Positions 11,248-23,611 of a stretch of DNA of 64,000 nt are shown here, piece after piece (within the stretch, counting starts at the first letter, position 1; each line of letters begins with the position of its first letter). The notes under the pieces are model-generated. The model was not told the origin of the DNA. It saw only the letters and a list, made by a program, of their open reading frames with translations, and made no database searches. Origin of the DNA: Bombyx mori (Eukaryota; Arthropoda; Insecta; Lepidoptera; Bombycidae); NCBI RefSeq assembly GCF_030269925.1, contig NC_085133.1, positions 1,384,001 to 1,448,000 of the forward strand, read 5' to 3'. Position numbers and translations under genes: made by a program.

Positions 11248-11684
11248 TTTTATTGCTTAGGTGGTTGGACGAGCTCACAGCCCACCTGGTGTTAAGTGGT
11301 TACTGGAACCCATAGACATCTACAACGTAAATGCGCCACCCACCTTGAGATATAAGTTGTAAGGTCTCAGTATAGTTACAACGGCTGCCCCACCCATCAA
11401 ACCGAAACGCATTACTGCTTCACGGCAGAAATAGGCAGGGTGGTGGTACCTACCCGCGCGGACTCACAACAGGTCCTACCACCAGTAATTACGCAAATTA
11501 TAATTTTGCGGGTTTCACTTTTATTACACGATGTTATTCCTTCACCGTGGAAGTCAATCGTAAACATTTGTTGAGTACGTATTTCATTAGAAAAATTGGT
11601 ACCCGCCTGCGGGATTCGAACACCGGTGCATCGCTTCAACACGAATGCTCCGGACGTCTTATCTTTTAGGCCACGACGACTTCA
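11248..11684 (-). mobile_element. Bm1 SINE, full length
   Basis: A complete minus-strand copy, from the GTCGTCGTGGCCTAAAAGAT head near 11684 to the A-tail at 11248. The B-box (TGTTCGAATCCCGCAGG) is intact. It directly abuts the RTE-type remnant starting at about 11685. Confidence 0.88.
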
Positions 11685-12052
11685 TATGCTGGAGACGAAT
11701 GCTTGGTATTTCATGGACCGAACTTCGCACCAATATCTCCATTCTTAGAGAACTCGGCATTAAGCAGCGTCTTTCGGCGCTCGTGCAAGGACGCATACTA
11801 TCATTTTTTGGACATGTCTCCCGGCGAGGAAATGACTTCATAGAGCGCCTTGTCGTTCAGGGCAAAGTAGAAGGTACTAGACCGCGTAGAAGGTTGCCCA
11901 TGCGATGGACCGACCAGATCAAGTCGGCAGTTGGCGGCTGTTGGCATGAGTGTACCAGGCTCACCACAAACCACGAGGAGTGGCGATTGCTCGTGAGGCG
12001 CATAACATCTGCCCACAACAATGATACTGGAAGACGACCACGACCTCTCTGA
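11685..12052 (+). pseudogene. RTE-type LINE, C-terminal remnant
   Basis: About 120 codons open to a TGA at 12052. Blocks in order: RRMLGISWTELRTN, KQRLSALVQGRILSFFGH, IERLVVQGKVEGTRPRR, MRWTDQIKSA and a terminal EEWRLLVRR. This is the C-terminal part of an RTE-clade reverse transcriptase, downstream of the catalytic core, as in the copies at 3410 and 6630 but longer. The open frame also covers the end of the adjacent Bm1, which is coincidental. 5'-truncated, so non-functional. Confidence 0.75.
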
Positions 12053-12811
12053 CAAGAGTGATACGACATACATGTGTCGAAATGTAAATTGTTGATTTCA
12101 TTGCATTTTCTATTTAGCGTACTCTGAGGAATTACTTTAAATGTTCCCATCACGTCTATTTTGTCATGCAGTGACCCGGATATGGAGCAAAATTCATACC
12201 TATTACCTGAATTGTGCTTATCAACAGTGAAATCCCATCGAAATTTTTGGCATGGCACCATGCCACCGGCTCTGAAATGAACTCACCTCCGGGTATCCCC
12301 TTCCACGGCATAGGCAGAATAACGCTGAAGAAACTGGATCCGGTATATGTATTATCCTGTCTTATTACTAACTCGAAAAATACATGGATCAAATAACACG
12401 CCCGTTATATTTATACCAAACGATATGACTATACTAAGGCCCGAAGATAGATCCTATTCTAAGCAAACACTTAAAATGTAAATCACAGAAAAGGAATTAA
12501 ACCAAGTCAAATAAATATGTATATACAAAAAAGGAGCATTCACAAGGAAAATATACAGCGTCCTCAAAATAGAATCACATTTAATCAAACAGTGGTGATT
12601 TGCGGATGACCGATTTGATATATACTTGTCTCTTTTACTTATATAAGTGGAATAGGGCCCTGGAAAATGTATTAATTTGTTACCAGAGTTCGTCGACATT
12701 ATAACATGAATACCGTCACTAATTTTAAGACTTAGGTGGAACTGTTAACTGTCACCATTGTTCAGACTGGAAGGCATGAGATTTCCTTAAATTAAATAGT
12801 GAAACTTTATT
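12053..12811. other. Unassigned sequence
   Basis: Open frames of 60-81 codons on both strands, none with a motif I recognise. 12170-12350 is more GC-rich than its surroundings and might be a piece of an old element. Confidence 0.4.
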
Positions 12812-13032
12812 TTTATTACTTAGATGAGTGGATGAGCTCACGGCTCCCTGGTTTTAACTGGTCACCCTTAAGCATGTACAACGTAAAAGCCGCCACCCAC
12901 CTTGAGATATGAGGCCTTTTTTACAGTACGGTTGCCTCTTCGAGCCGAAACGCATTATTAGTACACGGCAGAAATAGGCAGGGTGGTGGTATCTACCCGT
13001 GCGGACTCACAAGACGTCCTACCACCAGTAAA
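12812..13032 (-). mobile_element. Bm1 SINE, 5'-truncated, diverged
   Basis: The 3' part of Bm1 with more substitutions than most copies, for example CATGAGCTC-type changes and a shortened GGGCAGCC block. It ends in a degenerate A-tail at the left edge. Confidence 0.8.
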
Positions 13033-14456
13033 ATACATGTCCATAGTTATGGATGTCGACTAACAAAACCTTGTCACCTTGGAGGAGGTAAATTTATCTG
13101 TAGCTATCCGATCTATATCCGCAACACAAGATTATGAAACAATGAAAACAAAACATGTTTGTTTAAATATGTAAAACAATAATAAAACAAAAAAAAACCT
13201 TTTAAATCGTTGGTTTAAAACCGGTTTAAAACAACAACAAAAAAATGTAAGCTCGCCGAAGCATTTACGGTCGATTCGATTCAAATAGCTTCGTTATTTA
13301 GTTTTTTTAAATGTAGAACGGTTTTTTTTCACGTCTCACCTGATCTTTTCATTTTCATATGGCTTTGTATATGGCATTTCCTTTTTTATTTGCAATTTTA
13401 ATTGGTTTTGTTTTGTAAAGCCGGCTTATGATTGAATTCATATAAAAAGCAATTTGTTTTTCATGTTTAGAATATTATACCGTTTATTTTTAGAGTTCAA
13501 AAAGTCAAACAATTTGTAAAAAAAGTTATACATTCATTGTATTGGGACGGTTTTAAACAAAAGTATGCGATAAATGAAAATATAAAGGTGTCAAACATAC
13601 TCTGCTTATTAAAACGTATTTTTTTATGATTCGAGCATTTTATCTCCTGTTTATTTTAAATAATTCTGAAGCTGAATTTGCTTTTAATTAGGTCATGGTC
13701 AATACAACGTTGATTTTTAGTTTTAAATCGTTTTTTTTAAATACGTCAACTATTATTTAACCTTAAGTAGTAAGGAATAAATTATACCACTGTGACTTGT
13801 TTAGTTAATTTTGTGACCTTTGTAGATGTAGAATACAATAAAAAATCGAATTATTAATATTAAACATTCATTATAAATAAACTAAGACTTACCGTCCAAT
13901 AAGAACAACATCCTGAAGAGGAGGTGACAAATCCTTTTCATCTTCATCTTTATAACACTTAAACTATTCAACTACGATAAATGGACGAGTATACGAAGCG
14001 AGTAAAACCCAAAACGCCACAAACACACAGAAACCTTAAAATTGGTTTCGATTTTAATTGGTTTACGTTTAATTTTAATTGGTTCGAAATTATATTGGTT
14101 GAATTAATTGAAAACGCGCTCGGCCCGTTAGCATCGTAGCGCAGCGTAGCGGTGCGCTCGGCGCGCTGTCCTCTCAGCTACTGGCGTAGAGGAGCTACGA
14201 GATTGCTCATTATACTGAACGAATAAGGCGGCGCACTCACTACATTATTTCGCCTAATAAAGTTCCGCTCTCGTGTATGCAGATGCGTTTACATAATGTT
14301 ATGGAATTTCCGAGGATATGTGACGCGTATAACGGACACCCGCGTAATATTTAACACGAGGTCGCCATTTCATTTAGGATGAAGCTTGTGTGAATATTTT
14401 GGGCTTAGTTCTAGTTTACATTTGAAATACACAAACACGGCTGAATCGTGTTTCTT
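13033..14456. other. Unassigned stretch with CCAAT-like cluster and GC-rich patch
   Basis: AT-rich sequence with no gene. Three TTAATTGGTT or TATTGGTT motifs (reverse CCAAT) occur within about 70 bp at 14040-14105. A patch rich in GCG follows at 14115-14240 (CGCGCTCGGCCCG, GTAGCGCAGCGTAGC). This resembles a promoter arrangement but could equally be the end of an unrecognised element; no transcript can be inferred. Confidence 0.35.
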
Positions 14457-14481
14457 TTCAAATCAAATCAAATCAAATCAA
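14457..14481. repeat. (AAATC)n microsatellite
   Basis: Four to five tandem AAATC units. The complementary TTTGA run at about 35860-35882 ends a LINE tail, so this may be the tail of a minus-strand LINE. Confidence 0.75.
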
Positions 14482-15469
14482 TGTGTCAAAGGGCACGATA
14501 GTAATAAATTCATGTTCTATTTTTAATAACTCTATTATTTAACTCTGCCAACTGGCGGTGAGCTAACGCAAATTTTCTATTTATAAGTAGCTTTATGAAG
14601 CGTTATATATAATTTCAGAGTTTGTGAATGCCATGAGATCATAGAGATATGAATGTGGAGTTTTTAATGGGACTAGATTAATATTTCTAGTAATATCAGA
14701 ATATTTTGACTAATATTTATTGATCAACTATTTAAAGAAATCTTATTTTGTGGTCGCATAGATTTATAATATATCCAATGAAATCATATTCGAATTAAAA
14801 TATTCAACAAAATGATAATGAACATTGGTCGTCGTATCTGTAATCTCGAAAAATGACACACGAAAATGGAACTAAAATAAAACAAAAGAAACGTAGGGAT
14901 TTAAAAATAGCTTTGCCGAACCCTTAGTCTCCTATGAAGAGTCAAATCAATATCCACACTTGTCGCCTACAAAATCGGGTAAGCATTCCGCGAGTATCCG
15001 TTCATTTATGGCATCACCAAATAAACTAGACTATTAGCTATGAATACACAATTAGGCAATGATAAACACCGCCGTAGAAGAACATAACTGTGAAAACCGA
15101 TTAATTGTTTTTGGCGATTCCAATAAACGAGAAAACAAATTAAATTCTTTTTTTATTCTAGATTTCCTAGCCAAATTTCCATCTAGACGGAGACCAAAGG
15201 GCTGCCAGATTCGTCACGGTTAACTTCTTTTGTCTAGGTGCGAGTATTAAAATATCTAAGTGAGATAAAGGACCACCTCTCTGATAAAGCTAAACTGCTA
15301 CTTAAAAATAATAATATAAGCATAGTAGAGACGTAAACAAAATAATTTTGGTCAGCTTTGAGGTTTTACTCGGAGATTATTGACATCATAAGATTACCTC
15401 AAGTAATCGGGCACAAATCGTCTGTAATCTGGTCTTAAACTAGGATTCCATATATAATAATTAGAAATA
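14482..15469. other. Unassigned AT-rich stretch
   Basis: No gene, RNA or repeat recognised. Confidence 0.5.
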
Positions 15470-15625
15470 GATATGAAAATGTTTAAAAAATCTATAACAG
15501 ACATTAGATAGCCAGACACATAGCAAATAAAACTGTTCGTTACCCGAATATTTGACCGACGTGGGAGTCGGACAAACGACCCTCGTCCAGTAGTCAGGGA
15601 CGCTAGCTACAACGCTATCAAATTA
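15470..15625 (-). mobile_element. Diverged tRNA-derived SINE
   Basis: Same family as 6145-6340: minus-strand head with GGTCGTTTGTCCGACTCCCA in place of the B-box, then ATATTCGGGTAACGAACAG. The B-box is damaged, so pol III transcription is unlikely. Confidence 0.45.
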
Positions 15626-16727
15626 TTAACATGAATAAATACTACATAGTGAATATGTGCCTTAGTTTATAAATATTAAAAAATTTCATAAAACCTAATT
15701 ATACGTCTACTAACACATGTCCAAGAACTTGCGCCACGTTCCAAAGAACGAACTTTTAATAAATTCTCCATCATAAGTCGCTAGAGAAATTCTTTCATGG
15801 TATCTAATAGCTTATTATCTATTTCACTAGTTCGTGGATTTTATTTTGTTAATTAAAGGTATATGAAAGAGCATTAAAAATTTTGAAGGCATTAACATCT
15901 GAAAAAAAAAGTACAGGAAAGTTCCTTGCTATGGGACATTCTGTCGATATATACTACTGAAGATAAATCCCAAGAAGGGTTGTCAGGCAAGTGCTTGTAA
16001 AACTCAGGCAATTCAATACACAGCATGAAAAGTAGATATGCTGCGACGACCCTACATAATGTGAGATAAGCGGAAGATGAAGAAAGAAAGAAGATTTCTT
16101 TAAAAAATAAAGTTTGCTTAATACTCATTAATTCACGTCAATGGGATTTTTTTGTGGTAGCCATGTGTGTTCTATATTCCTATTCTGTTTATTATTATCT
16201 CGTAATGATAGCCAACTAATGCAATGACCACGGTAATTTAATACAATTACAGTCATGGTTACCGGCATTTAAACATACCAAAAAACTTGAGTCTTGCGGT
16301 CAAAATCTGTTGGATTCAAATAATTTTTATTACCTACGCGTATTTTTATATAAGAAAAACATGCAGGATTTCCTTTTGTTACAATCTGCGTAACTTCATA
16401 ATTAGAAGTATTAAATTGTAAACAGATTGAATGCCAGACCTATGCTAATCCTGTGTCGTCAGGGGTCGAAGCTATAACTCAATGTTCCGGCGGGGATCAG
16501 GATATCCGGGCGCCGAATCCTTATATATCAACGTGATCTCGCAGGTTGATGGGTAATCAACAATGATCTGTAATGGAAGATTTAAATTAACAGGGGAAAT
16601 GGCTAAAATTTTATAATTTAGAATGATATTCGAAATCAATAACGAGACTGGTACGGTTTGAGATCACCTTCTCTATCTCCATTTTAGCTCTAAATAATTT
16701 AAATTTCCATTTTATTCAATTAATCGT
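15626..16727. other. Unassigned stretch
   Basis: No credible gene. A GC-richer segment at 16440-16560 is unique in the window. Confidence 0.45.
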
Positions 16728-16830
16728 CATCAGCCCACAGGCAGCCACTGTTGGACATAGGCTTCTCCCAATCCTCATCACTGAGCCCAATCTTCGGCTC
16801 CCCTCATTCACTTCTTGGCGCTTCTCAGCG
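16728..16830 (-). repeat. RTE-type LINE 3' tail fragment
   Basis: GCCACTGTTGGACATAGGC followed by CTTCGGCTCCCCTCATTCA, a diverged copy of the tail at 8834 and 10845. Confidence 0.55.
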
Positions 16831-17950
16831 CTTTTAACCCAGTCTAAGCTTGGCACAACTAAAAAACCTGATCACTGATAGACAGCAGTGTCAGTGGTAC
16901 AAAAAAGAGCTGTGTCTCTGCGATCTCAAACACGCCTGCCCAGCGTAGAGATTATGGGCAATTTCTCCATGAAAGACATATATAAATATATGCAAGGAAA
17001 TATTTGTTACTGGATATATCGTTATTACAATTGCTGGCACAAGCTTCAGTACTATATTTAATCGAAAAAAAAAGCCATTGAATACGTTAAAAGTGGCCTT
17101 AAATTCTGAAACGCTACATAGTATTAAAATTTAGTAGTAAAACAAATTTGAAACAGCCTAATTTTCAATTCAGAATGTCCCTACGTGACAGCAATTCAAT
17201 TGACTTTCGACTTTTTATTGTCTCAGTCGGCGGTACGCTCTGTAATCTGATGATACAAGTCTTGAGCACGTTTACTTTTCCAACAAATTGAAAGAACTAT
17301 CGTTTAACTAATGCACGAGAATCGACCATAATCACTCGCATCAAGATTTAGATTCATTTAATGCATTACATATAATTTTGGTTTGTTAATGGCATCGAAA
17401 AAAAGTATTTCCGCCAAAATAAATATCCCAGTATAACTCATCAATTGCTATTAAATAACGATTGATTGTCAAATCAAAGAGAAGAAGGTTTATATATTTT
17501 ATTTGTTTATATGGGTCTGGATTGGCTCAAAAAATATGTTAAGACGTAATAAATTAGACCTTATTGAACCTAATACGGTCGGCAGTTGACTGGTAATATA
17601 AAGCCATCGTAATTGTCAGATTATACAGGAGGCCGCCAATTGGCAAACGGAGTTCTGGACGCCCTTAGGCTCGGTGGAGTTACGATCTATGCAGAATGAC
17701 TTGCAAGAGTTCGATGAGAGAAGCCCAGAATTGTGATCAGCAATTGAATAGCACACATCCCTATCTGTTCTACTCGTGGGTCTTGGAGCATGCGGGCGGA
17801 GCGGCAGAGATGTCGCCGGGCAACCACGAAGTTTTTTCAAAAAAGCTGTCAGTCGATTTAGCACCAATGAAATATATCTTACATCGTTATACTTCATAAA
17901 CTATACACCTTAAACTGGGATCGTTTTAATAATTCGTCATAAGAGGAGAT
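16831..17950. other. Unassigned stretch
   Basis: No supported gene. 17620-17850 is GC-richer and open on both strands for 67-93 codons without motifs. It may be the body of an old LINE that ends in the tail at 17951. Confidence 0.4.
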
Positions 17951-17991
17951 TGTCCAGCAGTGGGTTTCGATAGGATGATGATGTGGTTGAA
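17951..17991 (+). repeat. RTE-type LINE 3' tail
   Basis: TTGTCCAGCAGTGGG followed by GATAGGATGATGATG, the forward form of the tail with a short GAT repeat. Confidence 0.55.
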
Positions 17992-18207
17992 ATTTTAAAT
18001 GTATCCGACGTGCGAACTCACACTAACTCTTTAACTAACCTTCTCCTTCCATCAATAATAATTAAGCAAACTACACTAAGCGAGTTTTCTTTTTTGTTAG
18101 CCGACGTTATTTCTTTATGATGGAAGTCTATTGTGATAGGCTAGGAATGCATTTCCGAAAAATTGATACAGAAGACAACTGCAGGATTTGAATTCCGAAT
18201 GCAGGTC

Positions 18208-18628
18208 GAAGTCGTCGTGGTCTAAAGGATAAGACGTCCGGTGATGCACCGGTGTTCGAATCCCGCAGACGGGTACCAATTTTTTTAATGAAATACGTAC
18301 TCAACAAATTGTTCACGATTGGCTTCCACGGTGAAGAAATAACATCGTGTAATAAAAATCAAACCCGCAAAATTATAATTTGCGTAATCACTTGTGGTAA
18401 GTGGGAGTCCGCACGGGTAGGTACCACCACCCCGCCTATTTCCGCCGTGAAGCAGCAATGCATTTCGGTTCGAAGGGTGGGGTAGCCGTTTTAACTATAC
18501 TTGAGACCTTAAAACTTGTATCTCGAGGTGGGTGGCGCATTTACGTTGTAGACGTCTATGGGCTCCAGTAACCACTTAACACCAGGTGGGCTGTGAGCTC
18601 GTCCATCCATCTAAGCAATAAAAAAATA
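18208..18628 (+). mobile_element. Bm1 SINE, full length with head deletion
   Basis: A complete copy from GAAGTCGTCGTGGTC to the A-tail. About 15 bases between the A- and B-boxes (the CATTCGTGTTGA segment of other copies) are missing, shortening the A-B spacing to below normal for pol III. The B-box is intact. Confidence 0.88.
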
Positions 18629-19897
18629 TTTACATGGTCGTTTCATTAAATGGGTGATCCTTTAGGCCACTATTATTGTTGTACATACACAACAATTATA
18701 CGTATATATTTTGCATAGATTCTTTGAAAAAAATACCATACTTCTATGGATCAGACAACCACAACGAACAAAAATCGTACGACAATTAATATTATCTTCA
18801 TAACTACATATCTATTGTTCGTTGTGTTTCATGCAAAAACATAATATAATACTTATTTTGAATTACATATGACACGGTAAGTACATATTGTATATATATT
18901 TTTATTATTCAATAATAATGAACAATTCATTTCCATTTCTTTTTGTGTGGAGCATTTCAAAAATATAAGCTACAGGAATCATCAAAAATAACAAATGAAA
19001 TTATCAGTAATCGGCACCTCGTTGTTATCCGTTAACAATTTTAAGGAATGTATCTAATTACTTTATTCAGAGAAATTCTCAAATATCAACAAAAAAAACT
19101 TGCAAGTGAAATTAACTTAGCCGATACAAATTTTAATGATTTATGTACTCTCTTTTTTATGTGTTTTTTAATATGTTAAATATATACTTTGATACTAAGA
19201 AGTACTCATGTATTACACTTTTTATGATACGTAAAGCAGTTGAGACTATGGGTCAGTAATATTCATGTATCTAGATTCGGTTAATGCATTTCTCCAGGTC
19301 ACCCAAGAAAGCCTTTTCTCAATTATGCCAGTAAATAAATTCTAAAATTAATACACAACCAAAATCAGGTAGGAATCGGTTTAACTGGCCAGCCAATTAA
19401 ACGACAATGCCTGAATGTACTGTTACTAACTATACTATTACACACAAGCGCGTACACTCGCTCAGATAAATGTTTACTCCTCTGATTGCCGCGCGTCGAA
19501 CGCTTGCCTTTATCGTAATGAGCTGTTTATATGGACGTGTGGCCTAATGAAACGCCCAAAATTTTATTGTTCATCACCAAATACATCGCTGGTTTTATTC
19601 GAGGATGGTACACAAAAGCATAAACGTAAGCAACAATGATTGCTAAAGTAAGAAGTAAAATTGTTTGGATGTTGTTGTGATACCAGCAACGGAGCGAAAC
19701 TAAGTTATGTCGGGGCACGTTTTCGGTGTAAAAAATCCGAGTTTGTTTGTACTGGAACACGGGTTGGATAAGATCTATGCGAATAATGTATAATAAACAA
19801 ATAGGGGGAGTGTTTTTCCTTTTATTTTAGTATTTTATGGTGTACAGTTCAATGCAATTGTAGTGTTTTTTATATCATTGTTATAGTATTGATATTA
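18629..19897. other. Unassigned AT-rich stretch
   Basis: No gene supported. A 77-codon minus frame at 19527-19760 has no motif. Confidence 0.45.
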
Positions 19898-20575
19898 CTT
19901 AGTCTGGCCATAAATACTGTTACAATTAAAAATTAAAAAAATTCAATTGCAAATAACATTTATTACTTTTACAGTGTGTTAGTTTAATACATAAATATAA
20001 AACAATTTAAAGTATAAAAAGCTTATTCGAAGTAGTCTCCATTGGCTGCAATACCTATAGTCCTTTAAACGTTGAGGCCAGTTATCAATAGAAGCACGCA
20101 CTCTTTCCATAGGAAAATTTTTCACTGCCAATCGTACGGATTGTTTTAGGGACTCCAAATTATCATGGCGCTTAGAGCAAGCCGTACTCTCTAAAACTGA
20201 CCATAAATCATAATCCAGCGGATTAAGATCGGGACTAGACGACGGCCAGTCTTCAGCTCTGATGAAGTCCGAAACGTTCGTTTCCAACCAAGACTGCGTA
20301 GACCGAGCTTTATGACCTAGCGCCGAGTCTTGCTGGAAGGACCATTCTTGGTTATTGAACATGGTGTTGTTAAGGAGCTTCACTACCTTTTCAAAAATGG
20401 TATCTTGATACACTTGTGCCGATGTTTTGATACCTTTTTCAAAAAAGTATGGCTCAGTCACTCCTCCATAGCTAATACCCTACGAAACCATCACTGAAGT
20501 CGAATAGTGCCCACGTTGCACTCTGTCGACTAATTGGGAAGCTTTCTTAGAGCTTTGAGCATAAATACGGTCATT
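19898..20575 (-). mobile_element. maT-type mariner, 5'-truncated
   Basis: The left edge has TA followed by a TIR-like CTTAGTCTGGCCATAAATAC and CTGTTACA. It aligns with the TIR of the intact mariner at 59334 but belongs to a different subfamily. No matching right TIR is found; the element fades out near 20575, leaving about half of a 1.3-kb element. Confidence 0.75.
19979..20575 (-). pseudogene. maT mariner transposase, truncated, with nonsense codon
   Basis: The C-terminal half of a Tc1/mariner transposase. It keeps the second catalytic Asp in SFQQDSALGHKA and the third in WPSSSPDLNPLDYDLW; 37 residues separate them, the DD37D spacing of the maT family. The first Asp and both helix-turn-helix domains are missing. 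An in-frame TAG lies just upstream of 20461 (frame reads VMVS-stop-GISYGG), where the intact relative at 59459-60499 reads MVWLGVSY. It differs substantially from that relative, so it is not a recent copy. It cannot make an active enzyme. Confidence 0.85.
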
Positions 20576-21371
20576 TTTTCCCGTCAGATATTATTTTATT
20601 TTTTAAGTGCAAAAGTGACTTTTAAACAAAAGTTACCTTAATTGATGTATGAGTGAGTATTTTAAGTATGTATAATGAGTATCATGAGTATTTTGAGGTT
20701 ATTTAAATTGTTTTTAATATATTGGAACAGTGGGGACTTATTTCTCTACCAAAGTCTGCCGTGAGGCAGGTTTCCTTTTCAAATGCTTGCAGAGAGTTGT
20801 AAGATTTTGCCCTTATTACTTAGAGTTAATGAGACGTTTTCGCATACTTCTACTAATTTAAAATTTCATATGTATGTATATTATGTGATATTTATAAATA
20901 CATCCCCCAAAACTACCTTGGTTTCATTGACTTCATTTAATTATTTAATTTAAATCCATCTGGCAATATAAAACATAACAACAAAAAGCAATTTAAACCT
21001 TTTACCAGGTCCCTCAATTGTAATTATGATAAAAGGGTTGTTGACACAGAAATTTATCCCACTTTAAAATAATGCAGCAAAAATGCATTCACTTAAAACT
21101 GTTTCAAAAATAAAACGACAACCAGTTTGAATTGTATTGTGAACCAATTATAATCTTTAATTCAATTTTGGAACCAATTAAAACGTGTTGAGAGCACTTC
21201 GGCTCGCACCTCATCGTGTCGTGCTGTGGCCTGTACAATCGGAACTATCGATATGTCTGTACAATGTTCCATTCCATTATTGTCACAGTAACCGACTTCA
21301 AGTGGTGACGAAACAGTGAGTTTAGTTCTGGAGCCAAAAGTGAAAGCACTTTGTCAATTATAGAAAAAAAT
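20576..21371. other. Unassigned AT-rich stretch
   Basis: No gene. Two AACCAATTA motifs at about 21144-21182 followed by a GC-richer patch (21185-21240) echo the arrangement at 14040-14240. Confidence 0.35.
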
Positions 21372-21712
21372 AAAAAAAATACATGTGTGCAATTCACACG
21401 TGGTAGAAGTGAAACCTTCCAAAATTAAAATACAATTATCCTAAACGTCTTAAAATTTTGTCATTAGTAAATAATTGTAAGGTAGCGCCCTCTGTGAATT
21501 GATATTTTAATTTCACGTATAATCCTAAATTAAAAATCACTACAAGAGCTTTCATACACACGTTAGTATTAAAAAAATCTCACAGATGGCGCTGTATTAA
21601 ATAGTATGTATATTTCTGTCTCATTCTTTTGTATTTGTGTCTCTTACCTGTCGTTTTTTCCGTTGCATCCGGTTCGAAATCACAACGATTCTAAAGAAGT
21701 TTTCACTTCAAA
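21372..21712. mobile_element. Candidate MITE, copy 1
   Basis: Starts with CACACGTGGTAGAAGTGAAA and ends with AAGAAGTTTTCACTTC, an imperfect inverted pair. It contains CAGATGGCGC internally. A related segment with the same ends and internal CAGATGGCGC lies at 55600-55885. No coding capacity. The class is inferred only from the inverted ends. Confidence 0.45.
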
Positions 21713-21811
21713 ATTTCCGTCCACACAAAAAACACATTAGCGTTAGAGATATTTGTATAAAATAGGATTGATAAATTTACAAAACAAAAACGCAAGCAAT
21801 CAAATCCTGCA

Positions 21812-22010
21812 TGACTGCTTCACGGCAGAAACAGGCACGGTGGTGGTACCTACCCGTGCAGACTCACAAAACGTCATACCACCGGTAATTTGTTTTATAT
21901 ATTCATAGTGATTATATCGATTTGCTATAACAGAATCACGAAATCCTTGCAAACCACTTTACACCAGGTGGGCTGTGAGGTCGTCCACCCATCTAAGCAA
22001 TAAAAAAAAA
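21812..22010. repeat. Two Bm1 fragments in opposite orientation
   Basis: 21812-21886 is Bm1 on the minus strand (GCTTCACGGCAGAAACAGGC). 21950-22010 is the Bm1 3' end on the plus strand, ending CATCTAAGCAATAAAAAAAA. One SINE was probably rearranged by an internal inversion, or two truncated copies landed side by side. Confidence 0.7.
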
Positions 22011-22054
22011 TGAAATTTAAATAAAAGTTTTTTTCTCATTATTATAATCATGAA

Positions 22055-22480
22055 CTAGTGGCCCCACAGTAGTCGAAAATCGACTATAATTAATTGGAAT
22101 TGCAAGTTAGTACTCTATTATGATTGTATTTTATACTTCTATAATCACAAATTTCGCCAAGGGTACACTATAAAAAAATATTAATAAAGACAAACAATAT
22201 TTAATCTATTCTCAATTTGATCACAGACGTTAAGAACAAAAGTTTGACAATAAATAGTATGCATGCCTGTGTGCGTCAAATACATGGTATGTAGTGTGTG
22301 TAATGTTTTCTTTATTTATTTAATGTATCTTTTATGCATCTTTTAAAAAAAACATTAGCATTGTGCACTTCTTCTCTATATTATTATTCTGTATAATTGT
22401 GGAAAATTTCATACTCCTCCGTCCGCGCAATTTTCGTAAAAAGGGATCCAAAGTTTTTGCTTCACGTATTAATATATAGA
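22055..22480 (-). mobile_element. Non-autonomous Helitron, family A, copy 3, complete
   Basis: 426 bp with both termini. On the minus strand it starts A|TC-TATATATTAATACG (TC at 22480-22479) and ends with the TAGTCGAT/TTTTCGACTA hairpin and CTAG|T (22058-22055). Flanking host bases are A and T with no duplication, exactly as expected for Helitron insertion. No ORF: a non-autonomous copy. Confidence 0.85.
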
Positions 22481-23049
22481 TACTTGACACTTCTGTTTAA
22501 AATTACACTGTGGAAATGTCAACGATTGCTCTACAGTGTACAGTGACAGGCAATGAGTGTCACGAGAGCAGCGTCACACGACACTCGCAACCGTACCGTG
22601 ATTATTGTCTTTTATATTCGCTACAATGTTTTATAGATTTACACAGTTCATTTTGTATTTATTTGGGCTTACAAAAGCTTACTGTGAGCTTTCTAGTAAC
22701 GTATTACAATGTAACGAATTTGTGTTATTTAATAGTATAAGCCGGCTGAGGTTCTCACAGATTGGTGATTGTTTAGCGGTTAATGGAGCCCATAAACAAT
22801 GCTGTGTAATTTTTGTTGTCCTCTTTGAGTCATTAGAATCTCAGCGTTGGGTGTAGTGGCTATCTAACTATCCCGTACAGCTGGTAAACAAGATGGCGGT
22901 GTCTACCCATGAACCCACTACCACTGTAGTTCCAGCTATGGTCACACAAGCAATTATAACAACTATTCTCTGTTATATACTTTCCTACAGATGTTTCTTT
23001 ATTTGCATATCCAGGTTATCTCAATGAACTGATTGCCGTCGTAAAAGTC
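22481..23049. other. Unassigned sequence
   Basis: Two overlapping 76-83 codon frames without motifs; nothing supported. Confidence 0.4.
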
Positions 23050-23205
23050 GGAAGTGATATTGTGAGTCCATAAGGATGGGTACCAACATCTTGCCAATTT
23101 CTACCGCAAATCAGTAATGCGTTCCAATTCAAAATAATGGACAGCTATTATATAATTGAGACTTCAAACTGATTTCTCAAGGTAGCGTCAGTGAGCCCCC
23201 GAGAG
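23050..23205 (+). mobile_element. Strongly diverged Bm1 fragment
   Basis: Recognisable order of Bm1 blocks: TTGTGAGTCC, GGGTACCAACAT, GCCAATTTCTACCG, CAGTAATGCGTT, TTTCTCAAGGT. There are many substitutions, so this is one of the oldest copies. Confidence 0.6.
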
Positions 23206-23611
23206 TACTCAACGCCAGATTTGTGACCTAAACTTTTTTTTGGATCAGGTAACATCGGAATACATACGTACATGCATAGTGTAATAATGCCTTATTATCA
23301 CAATCTCCTATTATCAAAGGTGTCTTGTGGTATACCAGTTTATAAGTGAGATTTCGTGGAAATATTTAACTAAAGATGAAACGCAGTATTCTGGTTGTGA
23401 CTATGGTTTTGACTCACCATAAATCAGTCACACTTAAACTAGACGAGGACCGTATTATATACACGCATCTCCTGATTTATAATCCTCGAAAAGGACATAA
23501 ATATTAAAAGAAAACACAATAATCAAATCGGTGCGAATATAAGAGGCCACCCGCTGATATTTGGCACCAGAAGTTAACATATTTCCAAGGGGTTAAGGCA
23601 CGTTACACTGA

